From Zelopaecilomyces penicillatus (taxonomy: Eukaryota > Ascomycota > Sordariomycetes > Hypocreales > Pseudodiploosporaceae), in the NCBI GenBank assembly GCA_005765155.1, contig VCCP01000003.1, positions 4,588,001-4,652,000 of the forward strand: 64,000 nucleotides of DNA. The letters are read 5' to 3'. Below are positions 1 through 12,906 of this stretch, piece after piece. How positions within the stretch are numbered: the first letter of the stretch is position 1; each line of letters begins with the position of its first letter. The notes under the pieces are model-generated. The model was not told the origin of the DNA. It did no database searches and saw nothing but the letters and a program-made list of their open reading frames with translations. The position numbers were made by a program, and so were the translations under genes.

Positions 1-198
1 AAAAAGGAGATAGCTAGCGTTGAGCCCCCTTTGTAAACCCCCCCCCCTGGACTGAAAAAAGTATCCAAGAATTAAGAAAACAAACAAAACCCCGTGCTTA
101 CCTACATGCTAAGATAGGCCTACTACATATATAAGCCATTCGACTTGATCCTCGTTCCATAATGTAACCATATCCCATGCAAAATATAACCCCCTTCT

Positions 199-2552
199 TT
201 AACATGTGCTATCCGGTCTTTGCTTTGCCCCTATAAGATTCTCCGTTTGAAATCCATCATTATTTGTATTTGGCCCATGCCCATTCTGAGTTGCTCTTCT
301 GGCTGGCCTCTTCTCGGTAAGGGGTGTGTTGTCGGCAACAGAGGACGCCGTATCAGGCCGGTCACTGCTGTCTCCTGACAAGATGCTTTCGCTAAAGCTC
401 GCCTGCGTATGTGGTCGTGATGTTCTATCATTCTCCTCGGACGACATAGTCCTAGAGCTGGGCGGGCTTATCATCTGATAATCTCTATCAATGGGGCTAG
501 TAGGCATCGAGGTCGTATTTTCAGACTTCTGCTTTCTGCCCCAGCCGGCACCCCATCCACCCGTTTTACGCTTCTCACCAGCCCAGGTCGCCCAGCTAGA
601 CATGTAAGCCCCCGCCCTAGATTGCACAGTCTGCTGGGCCGGGTAGGTGCCGTTGTTATTACTATTCTGACCCTGGCCCTGGGCCGCCGCCTCCTCCGCC
701 CGTCGCCGTTGCGCCTCTCGTAAATATTCCATGTCAGAGTATAGTTTATTGAGCATCGTTGACGCCTTCTCCCGACCAGCCGCCAAGTTTCGTCCAAGAA
801 TGTCACGACCCTGAGCTAAGCGCTCGTCAATATGTAGCTCTTTGACTTGATCTGCTATGCGCCGTTGCACATCATCTATTGTTAACCCACCAGCGCAGGG
901 ATGTCTCGGTTCGGATACAGCAAAAAGATTTGTATCGGTGTGAGAGTCCCACATTCGGTAGTTCTCGGTAAGCATCCAGGCCTCGACCCATTCTAGACCG
1001 AAATCTAGGGCTGGGTCACCTTCAGCTGAGGCGTAAATACCTGGAGCATTGGCTGTGACGTAATTGTGATATTTGACGGACGAAATCAGGCCTATCACAT
1101 AAGACTCAAATTGTGCCCTAATGAATTCCTCGCTCCCTGCATACTGCATTGTCTTGGGTATGCTGGGATTAGCATCATCCCACGTTTCATTGACTTCCTG
1201 TGTCAAGAAATCTATCCACCTTCGATCTGCCGCAGTCAGGGACAGGGCTGTTTTCAGCGAAGGTGAAGATATGTTGACAGTGTTATCATCGAGATTGATG
1301 AGGATATCGCTATATCGGTCTTTTTGCTGTAGAAGCAATGAGTTGGTGCTGCCGACAAGGTAAGACCTAGTGCCAACATCGGCGAGTATGTCAAGCTGCT
1401 GAAGCGGCGTGTAAGGTCCAAAGAAGCCTCCCTATATAAAACACTGTTAACTCAAGCCTCGATTATATCGTCGGAATGTTCACGTAATAACCTACCCTGC
1501 CGAATATCTGTAGTGGAAGCCCCATAAAAGTGAGTAATGAGTTGCGGTTGCTGCTCTGCAAGCTCGACGGCTGTGCAAGCTTTTTCTCGTAGCCATTGAG
1601 TTCGGGATCGGCGCAGTCTTGCAAATTACGTATGAGACCTGGTATTAAGGAGATGAGAGCGAATTGCACCATGCATAACCTATCGCATCGAGAGCCGAAA
1701 AAGAGCATCTAATAGAAACTTGGGTTAGAATTCTGTCTCATTTTTGTTGGTACGATGCGGAGGCAAAACCACAAACCTTGGGCTGAAGCAGACAACACTT
1801 CAACAAGACCAATGTCTGCCATTTAAATTCGTGAATAAGCTCTCGCAAGCTCATGCCCAGATACTGATCCCGCTGGGCCTCATCCTTATGTGCTCCCCTT
1901 GCCTTCTCATCAGCCAGGCTATCCTGAAACCTGCGCAAAATCTCGACATCGGTGAACTCGCGCTGCGCGAACCAAGCCTGCGTGACGATGCTCAACCTCT
2001 CTCTCAGCATACCGAAAAACTGCGGAGTTTCTGCAATAACAACCACGGCTTTTTGCACGGTTGATCGGGTTACATCGGCAGGTCGGTTGATGAGCCGCGT
2101 TGAATCGAGCTGTCGTGTGCATGAGATTCCGAACAGTGACGTCGCTGGTTCGTCTTTGGTCGCGGGTCGTAGTAGGGTAAAATATGAGAAATCTTCTTCC
2201 GATCTAAGCATATATCAGCACGAGAGTCTTCCGGATTATACTTGGCATGGCCTGTATTTGTATGTGTTCCATGGGACAGGTGGGCCGGTCCTTGAACTTA
2301 CGCGTGTGCGCCATCGCTCAATGCCATAAACGGCAACAGACCCCAGCCATATTCAACAGCTGGATCGAATCCATCCTCAACCCCAAACCAGTCCTCTACC
2401 TCAGGCCCACGGGCATGGTGGAAGCCAACAACTGTTACAAGAGGCGTGAAACCAATTGTGGATGGCGCCGCAGGCATTGTTGGGGTATCAGGAAGGGATG
2501 GGATTTTATTATCTGTCCCGTTGGACGGCGACGTCTCGTCTTCGGCGCTCAT
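199..2552 (-). CDS. AVL9: AVL9 family late secretory pathway protein (DENN-related)
   Basis: Four exons: 2552-2302, 2203-1777, 1708-1496 and 1431-199, giving a 707-residue protein. All junctions are GT-AG and keep frame. The start is the ATG at 2552, followed by an acidic, Ser/Pro-rich leader and then the conserved block VVGFHHARGPEVE (residues about 40-52). Exon 2 carries SYFTLLRP and a long helical stretch. Exon 3 carries LFFGSRCDRLCMVQFALISL and NLQDCADPEL. Exon 4 starts GGFFGPYTPLQQLD and continues SYLVGSTNSLLLQQKDRYSD. These are hallmark blocks of the Avl9 family (Pfam Avl9, related to DENN modules), which acts in exocytic traffic out of the Golgi. The last 170 or so residues are low-complexity and Ser/Gly-rich with WGAGWG-like motifs, probably disordered. 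An upstream in-frame extension is open to 3014 but lacks family similarity, so the ATG at 2552 is preferred. Function is by family; the exact N-terminus is less certain. Confidence 0.9.
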
Positions 2553-5500
2553 GTTGTCTGCACCCGCTGGTGTAAGCTTCTCTTGGGGTGTCTTCCAGCT
2601 CAACGTCACTGTCGGCTGCCCCTGCACCGCCGAGTCTCGTGCAGGGTCTTGATGGTGCAACTCTTTGTCTGTCGCTTCTATCCCGGTTCGAGGATTGATC
2701 GTCAGATCTTGGGTGGCTTCGGAATGTCCAATCGCACAAGGGCGTAGCAGAATCGAGGGGTTTCGGACGGTCAAAAGGGGAGCCGCTCTTGGATTTGATT
2801 GCAGAGGTCGTGTACAAAGAATCGGTATCGCCAGTTGCCGTCGCCGTGATTGTCCTTGGAGAGCCGTTTTTTTACTTCCTATCGCCACCACCGCGGCCTG
2901 TGAGCAGTGAGGCGGGTTGTGTTGGACAAGAGGGAGGCGGTCAGGGGGGGTAAACAAATTCGACGTCGGTCGTTGACGTGCCGCCAATTCGTCGGTGGCT
3001 TTGCGGCCCTGCAAGGTGAATTGGCAGTATGGCGGGGAACTGCAAGAACCCTGCCGTGTGAGTTCAGTGAGTTAATTGCCGGGGGTAGTGTTTAGTAGTT
3101 CCAGACAGGGATGGGGGCCAGAGGGGCAGAGCAAGAGTCCGGGAAGTCTGAGGAGAGTGAAGAGTTTGAAAGAGGGAAGTCAATTAGGAGTGCTGGTGTT
3201 GGCAAGAGTGTAATGAAGGTCGAACCCAAGGAGAAGCAGGAGGAATTGGGCAAAAGAAATAATATTACAGTCAATCCTGCCCACGGCAAGCGGCGACGCT
3301 CGGCCAGCGCACTGTCACCACCAATGCCCATCCAAAAAGTGATGGCTCGAGGCTAGATGACAAGACGTCTGCTGCATCTGGCCTAAGGCGAGCATCTACG
3401 ATACATGATACATGCTAGAGCATTGGCCAGTGACCACCCATCAGCCGAGTCATCTTGGACGCATTAGCAGCAGCAGTTGCGCAGTTTGCCCGTCTAGTTG
3501 TTGTACGAGGCTAATGCCGGAGGAGATGACGGCGATATGACCAGCCAGGAGGGAGTCCTTGAGAGCGCGCGGCCAAGTTGCCCATGGATGAATGTGGTGG
3601 AAATCTTGACTGGACCCATCACGTGAATATAAGTTGTTGATGAACCGCTGTCTGAACACATCGAAAAGCATCAGAAGCATTCAAAACTTCACCAAACCTT
3701 GTTCTTGCTACATTGGGTTGTACGACACATGGCCAAGCCCGTATCCACTGTGCGTGTGATACCACCACCTTCATTTCATAGCACTGTTTAATTGTGTAGT
3801 TCAAACCTCCCCAACAACTTTGCTGTCCATTGCTCCAAACGCAGGGAGGGAAATAAGAAAAGAAAAGAAGTGCCAAAAACGCTATTGCTACGTAGCACAG
3901 CGAGAGAGGGTGTGTAGCCGCTGGTCATGGTGGTAGTTGATAGATGGGGGGGGGATCCTGGATCTTGGGAGGAGGTTGGGAGATGTGGCGGTAGATAGAT
4001 GCCTGTAGCTGATTATTTCCAGACTTCGTATCGTACGCCGCCTCAGGAATATGACGGCCTTTATTTAAGGTTTACTATGAAGTGCCGAGTTGTGCGTTGT
4101 CATGCCTAGTGGTATTCTATCTGATAATTCTTCCTTCTGTTTTCTTGAGCCTTCCATCTCCAGGTGCCATTGGCAATAGCAGCCGCGAAATCCTCCATCC
4201 CATTGAGGTTTATTCTGATTATTTCTTTGTTTTTTGTTTTTTGTTTTTGTTTCTTGATGCAGCCGACATGCACCGCCCACATGTCCCGGGTACAGAAACG
4301 ATACAGAACCCTGGCAGCAAAGAGTGCAACAGATCGCCGTACATGCCAAGTAACAGCTCTGCCCTCTCGGCCCATCATGGAAATGGGAGGGTGGGCACCA
4401 GCGCCATGCAATGCAGGACACGTTGGCAGACCCGGTGAGATGACCCATTTCTTCCTTGTCGAAAAAAGGCAATACCTGGTCGGTCCGCCACGGCACGCCT
4501 GTCCACAAAAGGTCAACAAGGTTTTTGATGACGCATTGCCAATGTTCCCTCGGCTTTCCATAGTACTTTCGCGGGGTATGGGTGAGATGAGGCGGCACTA
4601 ATTACAAGAAGTTGTTGTCCGGGCTATATCACATGCTGAGAACATTTACACATCAATAATCAGTACAATCTGGGTATTTATTCTTGTGTTTACTCAAAGG
4701 TATTTATAGTAGTAGACATCATGGAACCGTTTTGTGTAGTGCCATCACTCGCGCACCCGCTGAGACCAAAATTGCCAACCCTAAGCCAAATGTCATTGGG
4801 ACCGACACTGGTTTATTCTGGAACACCTCTAACAGTAAAACGAAATTTAATAAATGACCAATTACCTCACTGTAGTTCATCTATGTGTGCATGTGTGATA
4901 CCAAACAAAATGTGTTGGGTGATAGGGTAGGCTGGATCAAACTCATTGACGGTAATTAGTGGCACATAAGAAAGAGTTGATTGGTCCTATTGACAACGTT
5001 TGGAGAACGACAATATATCTTTATGCACGTGAGTGGACAGATTCATCAACTTTGTTTTGTTTGGAACCTTTTCGGTTATGGATGATTGTGTTACTAAAAC
5101 TATAATACTCCGTATCAACCGATGATTAAAGGGGTTACATTCGAAGGATGCCGCCAAGTCCTGTTACCGATCCGACAGTCCTGTTCCCCAACTTAATTTT
5201 GAGTCAAATGGGGCCTTGTTTCAGGGACCAAATGACCCACGGTGCACAAGCGTATTGGTGAGATGTAGCCTGAGGAGTACCGAGTGAGCCCGTATTCAAG
5301 GGTTTGATAATGTTGTTCTGATAACAAGTTGAGTAATAGGCTTTTAATGGCCGTTCATTGGTTAAAATCTGCTGGCTTGACATTGAAATACGGGCAAGGC
5401 ACGGCTTTTTGATCCACATCAGCTTGGTATGGATGTTCCAATAATCGCTCGATAAGAACTGTAATGGATACGATCAAGTATCAAGGGATATGGTGGGCTT

Positions 5501-8500
5501 CTCCCACGCCTTGTTCCACTGACTAACCCCTTGAGGGAACTACGCCGCCCTTGGTCATCCATGTTGCTATAGATGTAGAGTGAAAGGCCCTATTCTTGCC
5601 AGACTTTCTCTCCCGAAGTATGCACTTTGTGAAGTCCCTATGTTCCTGTTCGAAAGTATTGCGACAATGCTTGGACAGACTGCATGAGGCCGCGAAAGTT
5701 GGAATGGTATTGATGCTGTAGGTTTCATAGCAGGTCGAGCCGTTGATTTCATGTAAACGGTATATTCGGTCTATATTTCTTATTCTCGCAAGTAATAGGT
5801 TCACAGGGTTTGGGCGATGTTTGCTGAGGAACTGTGACAGCAACGAACAACAGAGCTGAGCTGTTCAAACACGGGTTGAAGTCATGGGGTTGCCAGAACC
5901 ACGTGTGTTCCTTGTCAAAGCTGAAGTTGACCAGGGGCTTTCACTCAAATAGTCCAGGACATTGAAACGTTTGCCTGGGGTCACACTGCGGCGACACGCC
6001 AAACCAGACGCCAGACAAGCCACGCACGCACACGATCCGGTACCGGCAACGCGCAGGACTCATTCGGCTGTGTTTCACATGCGCTGGATAAGATCGGGTA
6101 ATTTCTTCGAAGTCGCTCACACAAATACATTCATTATAAGCTTGCGTTCGAACGTGGAGACGAGGCGACAGTATTCATCCTCACCGCTACCAATTGGTCA
6201 GGAGAAAGTAAACGTACCGAGAGATATGATGTCAATTATCGGTATTCAATAATTTCAAGCTGGTTGAGACCAATTCCTTGGAAATGTGCCGCTCACGGCT
6301 CGGCATGTGGGCATGCTGCGCTGTAATGTCGGGTGCATTGGGGCATGGCCGTTTCACTAAGGGTGCCGCCACCTTGAGGCTGATGGTCTCGCCGTGGTTT
6401 GCTTATTTCAACGAGAGTTTATTGTCAAAGTAAAGGTTACCATACAGCTGCAAAGTGTACTGTGAGCCCAATTACGGTTGGTTTCGCATTGCCGCAACTT
6501 GCACACTTTGCTTGGGTAGTAATGAGTAATGTGTAACATAGCTTTTTATGTAGATAAACCCGTAACTGATTCAGTAGAGAAACGTTGTGGTGTTGTCTTG
6601 GTATCACATGCAGCTTCCGAGGCATCATAGAAGCTACACACACATGCTTATATGTACCCATGAAGCTTGGTGATGACTTATTAACCTTGAGGGTGATGGA
6701 TAGTTGACGCCAGTGCGGTTATACGGTGAGAAGTCAAGCCACACCTACCGACCAGGATCTAGCAACCCTGGATGGACAGATTCAAGCCTAACTTGGCAAT
6801 GCAAATCGAGGTACAATGAGGGAGGGACCTTGTTTGCCTCTGTGAGGGTTGGCCAGGTGTGCCAAGGCGCGGCCAGTAGTGATCAGGGGTGCAATCCCTG
6901 CGAGACAAGCTGATGACTTTCGTCACGGTTGAACTCCATATTGGAAGTTTTGAGACGACCCAACAGGGTGAAAATAAACACCGCCGACATGACAGCCTGT
7001 TAATAATTAGAGAGCCTGTATAGTTTATTGAATCGAAATATGTCATCTTATTAGTAATATCTATCTCGATATTTCTAGCAATATCTAGAAAGCAATTGTG
7101 TTTTATTTCACCCAGTTGAGACCCTAGTTTTCAGTTGCGGTCGTTCAAGTGTGGCTGCTCGGGCCGGCCTCATGAGCGAGCACCTACCCATAGACTCTAG
7201 AGTCTAACAACCGATGATGGAGGGACGAACACCTGCTGAAGTTGGAAGTAGCCCGTACGGGCTAAGCGTCCGTGAAGGGGGGAGGGGATTGTTGCATCCA
7301 TGGGATTGGCTCAGTAGGACTGGGATGATGAGAAAGGGATAGGAGAGACGAGGAGAATCAAGACCAGAACAAAGGAAGAGTACAGGGGAGGGGATGAAAC
7401 CAAGAAACGCAAAAACCCGGCTGTACTCTACAGAAATGTGTACGTTCCTAGTACAGGTATATTATACGGAGGCACGGACAAGCATGACCACTTTGCAGAC
7501 GACGGAGTAATATCGAACAAAGCATCGTTGGCTGGTTGGGTTATGGCCAATGTTCGTCTCGGGGGTCCGTTGCTAGTCGCGAGGCTGTTGGAGGTTGTGA
7601 CTTTCGAGGGCCTGGACTGGCGCATCTGGACTGTGTGCATCATCAGAGTCAACCGCGGAATTCAAAATGTGCCGGGGCGCGTTTTGGCGCCCTGGTCTTT
7701 GTGATGCAGCGACGGGTGGTTTGAGACATTCGGCGCGACGGAGGCCATTCTGCATAGACATTTGCTGCGTGTCTGAAGGGCTGTGCCTGTTTCGATATGT
7801 ACAGGTTTTGTCTGTATCCGTAATAATGCAAAGTGATCGATGGCCTAATGGGCGGCGCCCTGACAACGAGTGAAGCTACGCTGAATGGAGTGCAACTCGA
7901 TAGCGCACGATGTAGATGGGACAGGGCTCAACTCTATCTGGCAGTTGGTTCCACCATCTCATGATATACATACATAGTAGGTAGTTTTCGCCCTTGACCT
8001 GAGTTCGCCGGTGTGTTGAGTCGGTGAAGACTTGACGCTGTAAATTAATCTTACCTGAGCCTAAGGTACTTACAGTAGAAAGTTAACCAGGTTAGCAACT
8101 GGCAATCGGAGATACAACACAACTGTAGACAGGAATGGGTGGACGAAAAGTAGCAGGTACGACGCCTGGCAAGAGTAGGTACGTGACAAGGCTCTTGCTA
8201 CGCTAGCGCTGTCGGTACATCCTCTGTAGCCCACTCAGGAGTCACGTCTCTGAGTCCTTGCCAGACATTGACCTGAGGTCTGCATGTGTACTGTAATCCA
8301 TAGATCTTGCTTCTTGATTTGTACATACTTAGATACAGAGCTGACTAGCAACGGCCGCTGGATTGAGTGTTTATACGAGTAAGTGGACTCATATGGAGCA
8401 CGCATGACTCTGCCGAAGACCGCCAGTTGAGGGCCACCTTCCTCACTGTACAGATGAGTTTTCTGATGGTAAGAATGAACGTGCGCTCTTGCTTGACTGG

Positions 8501-10301
8501 TGAGATGCTCATCTGGTACCAATGCAGGCCGGTGGGCCTCAAGGAACCTCTGCGGTACCTAGCTCCTGCCTGCTTAGTGGTGCCTGGAGGGCAACATGTG
8601 TACTGCCGCGTGGCTACTAAGTCACGGTAGCCAGTACCAATGTGTCTACTCCAGCACCTGCACCTACAGGCACGGAGTCGTCCACGAAGTACCTGCGTTT
8701 AGTACCTGTACCGGTTATACGTGGCGGGAGATACTTCAGGATCCGCACGGAAGCCATGTAATTCTCCGTACCTCCAATAGCAGCCACTATAGCACAAAGA
8801 GAGCATCTTGGCAGGCCTGCCACCCCTATAACCGACAGCCAACCGCGACGCTTGCAAGCCGTCATGCTGGACTACTGGCTGAAAGGCGTGCCAGATGCTT
8901 GATTACGAAGTACGGACACTTGATGCTTGTTTGATGGCTGAACGTTCCTCACCCTCCAGACTGTCTGCGATGAAGCTTGCTCGTCCTTGTTACCTTTCCC
9001 TGCTACACGACGCAACTGACCAATTCGGCGTTATCCATCACGGTAGATGCAAATTCTTCATACGCGATTGATTTTGGGTCGTACTATAGGCACTTCATTC
9101 TCCCTCCTCACTTTGCTTGCCTGCCCTTCTCTCAACCGGCCCCTGCCGCCTTTGTGTCTGTAGTGGTGTGGGGTGGCGAGCCGAAACCTCCTTCTAAGCT
9201 CAAGGACACTCCAATACAGTCCAACACCTCCTTCGCTTCCCCATTTGCCCGTCCATCATCTCCTTCGTGCTCACCCCTGCCGCGCGCATCTTTACGCAAC
9301 GCCTCTGTTTTCGCTGTCGCTCGGCCGCTCACGGAATCAGTACAACTGCGTTGTGTAGGCTGCGTACAGATATCAGCTAGCACAATTGATCCAGCCAAGG
9401 TCCAGCCCTCATCAGCTCGACTGGCAGAAAGCCCATCGCCTCCAGCTTCGCCAAAGCATTGATTGGCATTCAACACACACGGCGGACAAGGCCCAGTCTC
9501 GCCTCCACTTGCAAGTTGCAGCATCGTCGCTAGCGCCTCCCGATGCCAATTGGAGCTGCCCTCCGCCCAACCTGTCATCATTTACTAGGATTTACTACCG
9601 CCACTCCATGCCTTACCCCATACCATCCGAACCCGCCCACCAGCCAACCAACCAAAGGTACCGCTAACGCCCACGTCTTACTAGCAGGTGGTTAGGTCCT
9701 AGGTAGTCTATTCGTACCTACCTTGGCTGGATACCTCTGCTTATCCAGACCCAGCTCTCTCTGCTCTTGCTTGCACCTTCCCATACATACCTACTGGCGG
9801 CAAGCCAAAACTCCGCAGACCACGAGGCTGTCTCTCGTTACTCCAGCTCCCACGCACGCACACGCAACGCAACGCAGTGCACACGCACACGCCAGCCATC
9901 ACCCACCCTGCCACTGCGTGATTGAGTCTTTTTGCGACCTTTCTCCATCGATCTCACGGCTTCTCTTCCGCAGCTACTCGCCGCTGCTGTCGCGGCTCTT
10001 TTGATAACCGCCAGGGAACGCACCCGTGGTTACGCACTGGCTACGACACCGCAATAGCTTCAACGCCTTCGCATTCATTGACACGCTCATCCAACTCGAG
10101 CGCTGCTACTTTCGCCATCTCTATCGTGTTCGGGCAACGATCATGCCGCTTTAATTGGGTGTCACTGTGACCCTCGACGAATTGACGGCAGATTAACCGT
10201 CAACCGACGCCGCCGCCTTGGCGAACGACATTGACTTGCTTACGAACCACTTCCCTTGACGACTTCCTCACTCGGCGCCGAGCGCTGCGATCTTGCCCAT
10301 C
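2553..10301. other. 7.7 kb gene-poor spacer
   Basis: No open frame here resembles a known protein and none could be extended by plausible splicing. The longest frames (4065-4598 on minus, 8977-9462 on plus, 9132-9581 on minus) overlap open frames on the opposite strand and are of biased composition, so they look like chance frames. Contents seen: an AT-rich island at about 7000-7110, two perfect 16-bp palindromes (7191-7206 and 7249-7264), a run of GTACC words at 8510-8770, and a pyrimidine-rich stretch from about 9100 to 10300 that probably includes promoter and 5' leader of the G-alpha gene. A long non-coding RNA or a diverged transposon remnant cannot be excluded by eye. Confidence 0.5.
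7191..7264. repeat. Two perfect 16-bp palindromes 42 bp apart
   Basis: TAGACTCTAGAGTCTA at 7191-7206 and TAGCCCGTACGGGCTA at 7249-7264 are each identical to their own reverse complement. They share only the outer TAG/CTA. They could be dimeric transcription-factor sites or cruciform-prone sequence. No gene is recognisable within 3 kb on either side. Confidence 0.6.
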
Positions 10302-11694
10302 ATGGGCGCATGTATGAGCTCTAGCAATGACGAGGCGGAACAGAAGAAGAAGAGCCAGGCCATCGACAAGATTCTCGAAGAGGACTCCAAGAGGTTACGG
10401 AAGGAATGCAAGATCCTGCTGCTAGGTACGCTTTGCCCTGGTTTGATATGCTGACATGCTTCTTTCGCGGCTGCTAATACCTTTCCAGGTTCTGGAGAAA
10501 GTGGCAAGTCCACAATCGTAAAGCAGATGAAAATAATTCACCTCAAAGGATATTCAGAAGATGAATTGTATAATTACCGGTCCACCGTCTTCAAGAACTT
10601 GGTCGAATGTGCCAAGTCGATCATTACTGCCATGCAACAGTTTGACATCGAGCTGCAGGATGAAGAGAATAAAGCGCATGTCGACTTTATAATGGAATAC
10701 CAGGCAGAGTCGGGCCCTCAAGCACACATAAACCCCCAAGTTGGCGTTGCTGTGCAAGCCATCTGGTCTGACCCAGCCAAAGACCGATTAATGGAGCACC
10801 AAACCGAGTTTTACCTCATGGACTCTGCTGAGTAGTGAGTGTCATGTCATTGTTTATAGAGGCTGTCTCTGTTCAACCTGAGCTAACCAAATTGTCTCTC
10901 TCTAGCTTTTTCCAAGAGGTGATACGTATCGTTGCTCCGGACTATCTGCCCAATGAGATGGATGTGCTTCGAGCAAGAACAAAAACCACTGGTATTTACG
11001 AAACGCGTTTTCAAATGGGGCAGCTGAGCATCCAGTAAGTTTGGCTTGAGCATAATGACACAGCCTAGCAGCTTGCTGACACGATTCACCCAGCATGTTT
11101 GATGTGGGCGGCCAGAGAAGTGAAAGAAAGAAATGGATTCATTGTTTTGAAAATGTTACATCTATTATATTCTGTGTGGCCCTCAGCGAGTATGACCAAG
11201 TTCTCCTGGAGGAGAGCAGCCAGGTAAGTAAGGAGACTGAGATGTATTCTCCTCAGCAAGGACTCGTTGCCATTGAGTAATTACTAACTTTTGTTTTCTA
11301 GAACCGAATGATGGAGAGCTTATTGTTGTTTGACTCTGTTGTTAACTCACGGTGGTTCATGAGGACTAGTATCATATTGTTTCTCAACAAGGTCGATATC
11401 TTCAAGCAGAAGCTTACTCGATCGCCCCTGGCAAATTATTTCCCGGATTATTCGGGGGGTAACGACGTCAATAAAGCAGCCAAATATCTGCTTTGGCGAT
11501 TCAACCAGGTCAATAGAGCACATCTAAATCTGTACCCACAGTAAGTCAAGCTGGCTGCCCTCAATTCACTGATGCATCTTTTAACATATAGCAGCCTGAC
11601 TCAAGCAACGGATACATCGAACATCCGACTTGTATTCGCAGCTGTTAAGGAGACTATCTTGAATAATGCGCTTAAGGACTCGGGTATTCTCTGA
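10302..11694 (+). CDS. gna-3: Heterotrimeric G-protein alpha subunit, fungal group III (GNA-3 type)
   Basis: Six exons: 10302-10425, 10489-10834, 10906-11034, 11094-11223, 11302-11540 and 11595-11694, giving 355 residues, the usual length. The start MGACMSS carries Gly2 for myristoylation and Cys4 for palmitoylation. Visible G boxes: GSGESGKST (G1), the switch I arginine and threonine in RARTKTTGI (G2), DVGGQRSERKKW (G3), NKVD (G4) and TQATDT (G5). The Gln variant in G5 and the C-terminus NALKDSGIL are as I recall for group III fungal subunits. The end lacks the cysteine four residues from the terminus that pertussis toxin modifies in group I. Members of this group signal to adenylate cyclase from nutrient receptors at the plasma membrane (family knowledge). 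For the last acceptor there is a choice three bases apart (TAG or CAG); CAG was chosen because it gives the family-like PHLTQATD. A long pyrimidine-rich leader precedes the start. Confidence 0.96.
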
Positions 11695-12906
11695 TGGAAC
11701 CATGTATGACCTCCATTGAACGTTTATACCAAAAGACCCAACGGGGCGGCGAGACGCTTGCGCCTAAAGCATTTACGGAGTTCCGGGGTTTCTTTATTTT
11801 CCCCACCGAACGGCGTTGACCGCAGCCACGCCAGAAACGGCCACTGTACTATATCCGAACGATTTGTGACGTCTTTTGGAAGCTCAGTTTTCATCCGCAG
11901 GGCGTTCAATTAACGATGATAAATCTTTCGCGGGATACCACCCGTGCTGTCTTGATTCCGCAACTCACTCTGAGTTGCTTCTGATGGGAATCAATAACTG
12001 AATAGCTCATCTTATACTACCCTGCGGATTGAACGTCATGAGCTGCCTTGACTCCGCAACCTTGCGCATAACTGAATGACATTACGGTTCTCATGAATTT
12101 TATATCTGTTTCACTTCTGGGGGAGAATTGGGAGTGTCTGCGGTTTGGAAGGAGGCCGATTTTGGATACACATCGACCATCGACTGCGGCCCAGATGGTT
12201 AGTGCTGGGAATGATTACCTGAATTTTTTGTTTATTGGAGAAGCGACTGGAAATTTTATGGACTTCATGGCACCGATGGTACCTTCTAGTGTAATAAAGT
12301 CAAGCGGTTGAGTGGATGAGTTCGAATTTGTGAAAGCGGGTGCAGCATGAGGTGGGCTATGTTCGGTAAAAAAGAACCCAACACCTAATCCAGTTGACTA
12401 GGTTGAATGAGATGGTTGAGACATGGGTGATGCCACAAAACCCTAATAAACCTTTGCGCAATGGCAGTAAAGACGTGTCATGTGAGCAGTTGTTTATGGG
12501 AGAGGGATACGCGGGGTGTTTCCATGATTAGAGCCAACATGTTTTAAAAATGCGTGCTGACCAAGTTGATACAAATTCATATCCACAAGTCTATTGATGC
12601 GCTGACCTTGACCCGTATATCGCATAGCCTTCCATTCCGGCAGGCAAAAATGCATGTACAAATGATAAAAAAAAGCGTCCCCTTCCTTGACGAAACTTCC
12701 ATTGATCCTTCTTCTTATCTAGAAACTCGTCCCATAATATCCTTTCAATTCCTTTGATTATTAGATGATTCCTTTTATTGATATAAACACCACGCCTTCT
12801 GTGTAATATTAACTTGCTTCCCAGTCAATTTTATTTAGTAGCACCAATTCGTGGCCAACTTGAGTGGCCTGTGATAACCAACAGGGTAACGAGCCGTTTT
12901 ATCGTT
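11695..12906. other. Spacer between G-alpha and the ABC transporter
   Basis: This 1.2 kb lies between convergent genes and holds no supported gene. It contains an 8-bp-stem hairpin at 11960-11978 and an imperfect direct repeat (TCTTGATTCCGCAACTC near 11950 versus CCTTGACTCCGCAACCT near 12046, each followed by AACTGAAT about 30-50 bases on). AT-rich DNA follows from about 12540 towards the ABC gene's 3' end. Confidence 0.5.
11960..11978. repeat. Hairpin 266 bp downstream of the G-alpha stop
   Basis: GCAACTCA, a three-base CTC loop, then TGAGTTGC form a perfect 8-bp stem. It could fold in the 3' UTR of the G-alpha transcript if the message extends that far; this is not known from sequence. Confidence 0.4.

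Noticed and set aside
2247..2747. 166-codon plus frame antisense to AVL9 exon 1
   Set aside because: Opposite strand carries the conserved AVL9 block; this frame is Cys/Arg-rich shadow.
4065..4598. 177-codon minus frame, with 151- and 145-codon frames overlapping on both strands
   Set aside because: Three frames open in the same place, poly-Lys/Asn composition from an A/T run, no domain and no sensible splice partners.
8977..9581. 161-codon plus frame and 149-codon minus frame before the G-alpha gene
   Set aside because: Mutually antisense, Pro/Ser-rich from a pyrimidine-rich leader, no family resemblance.
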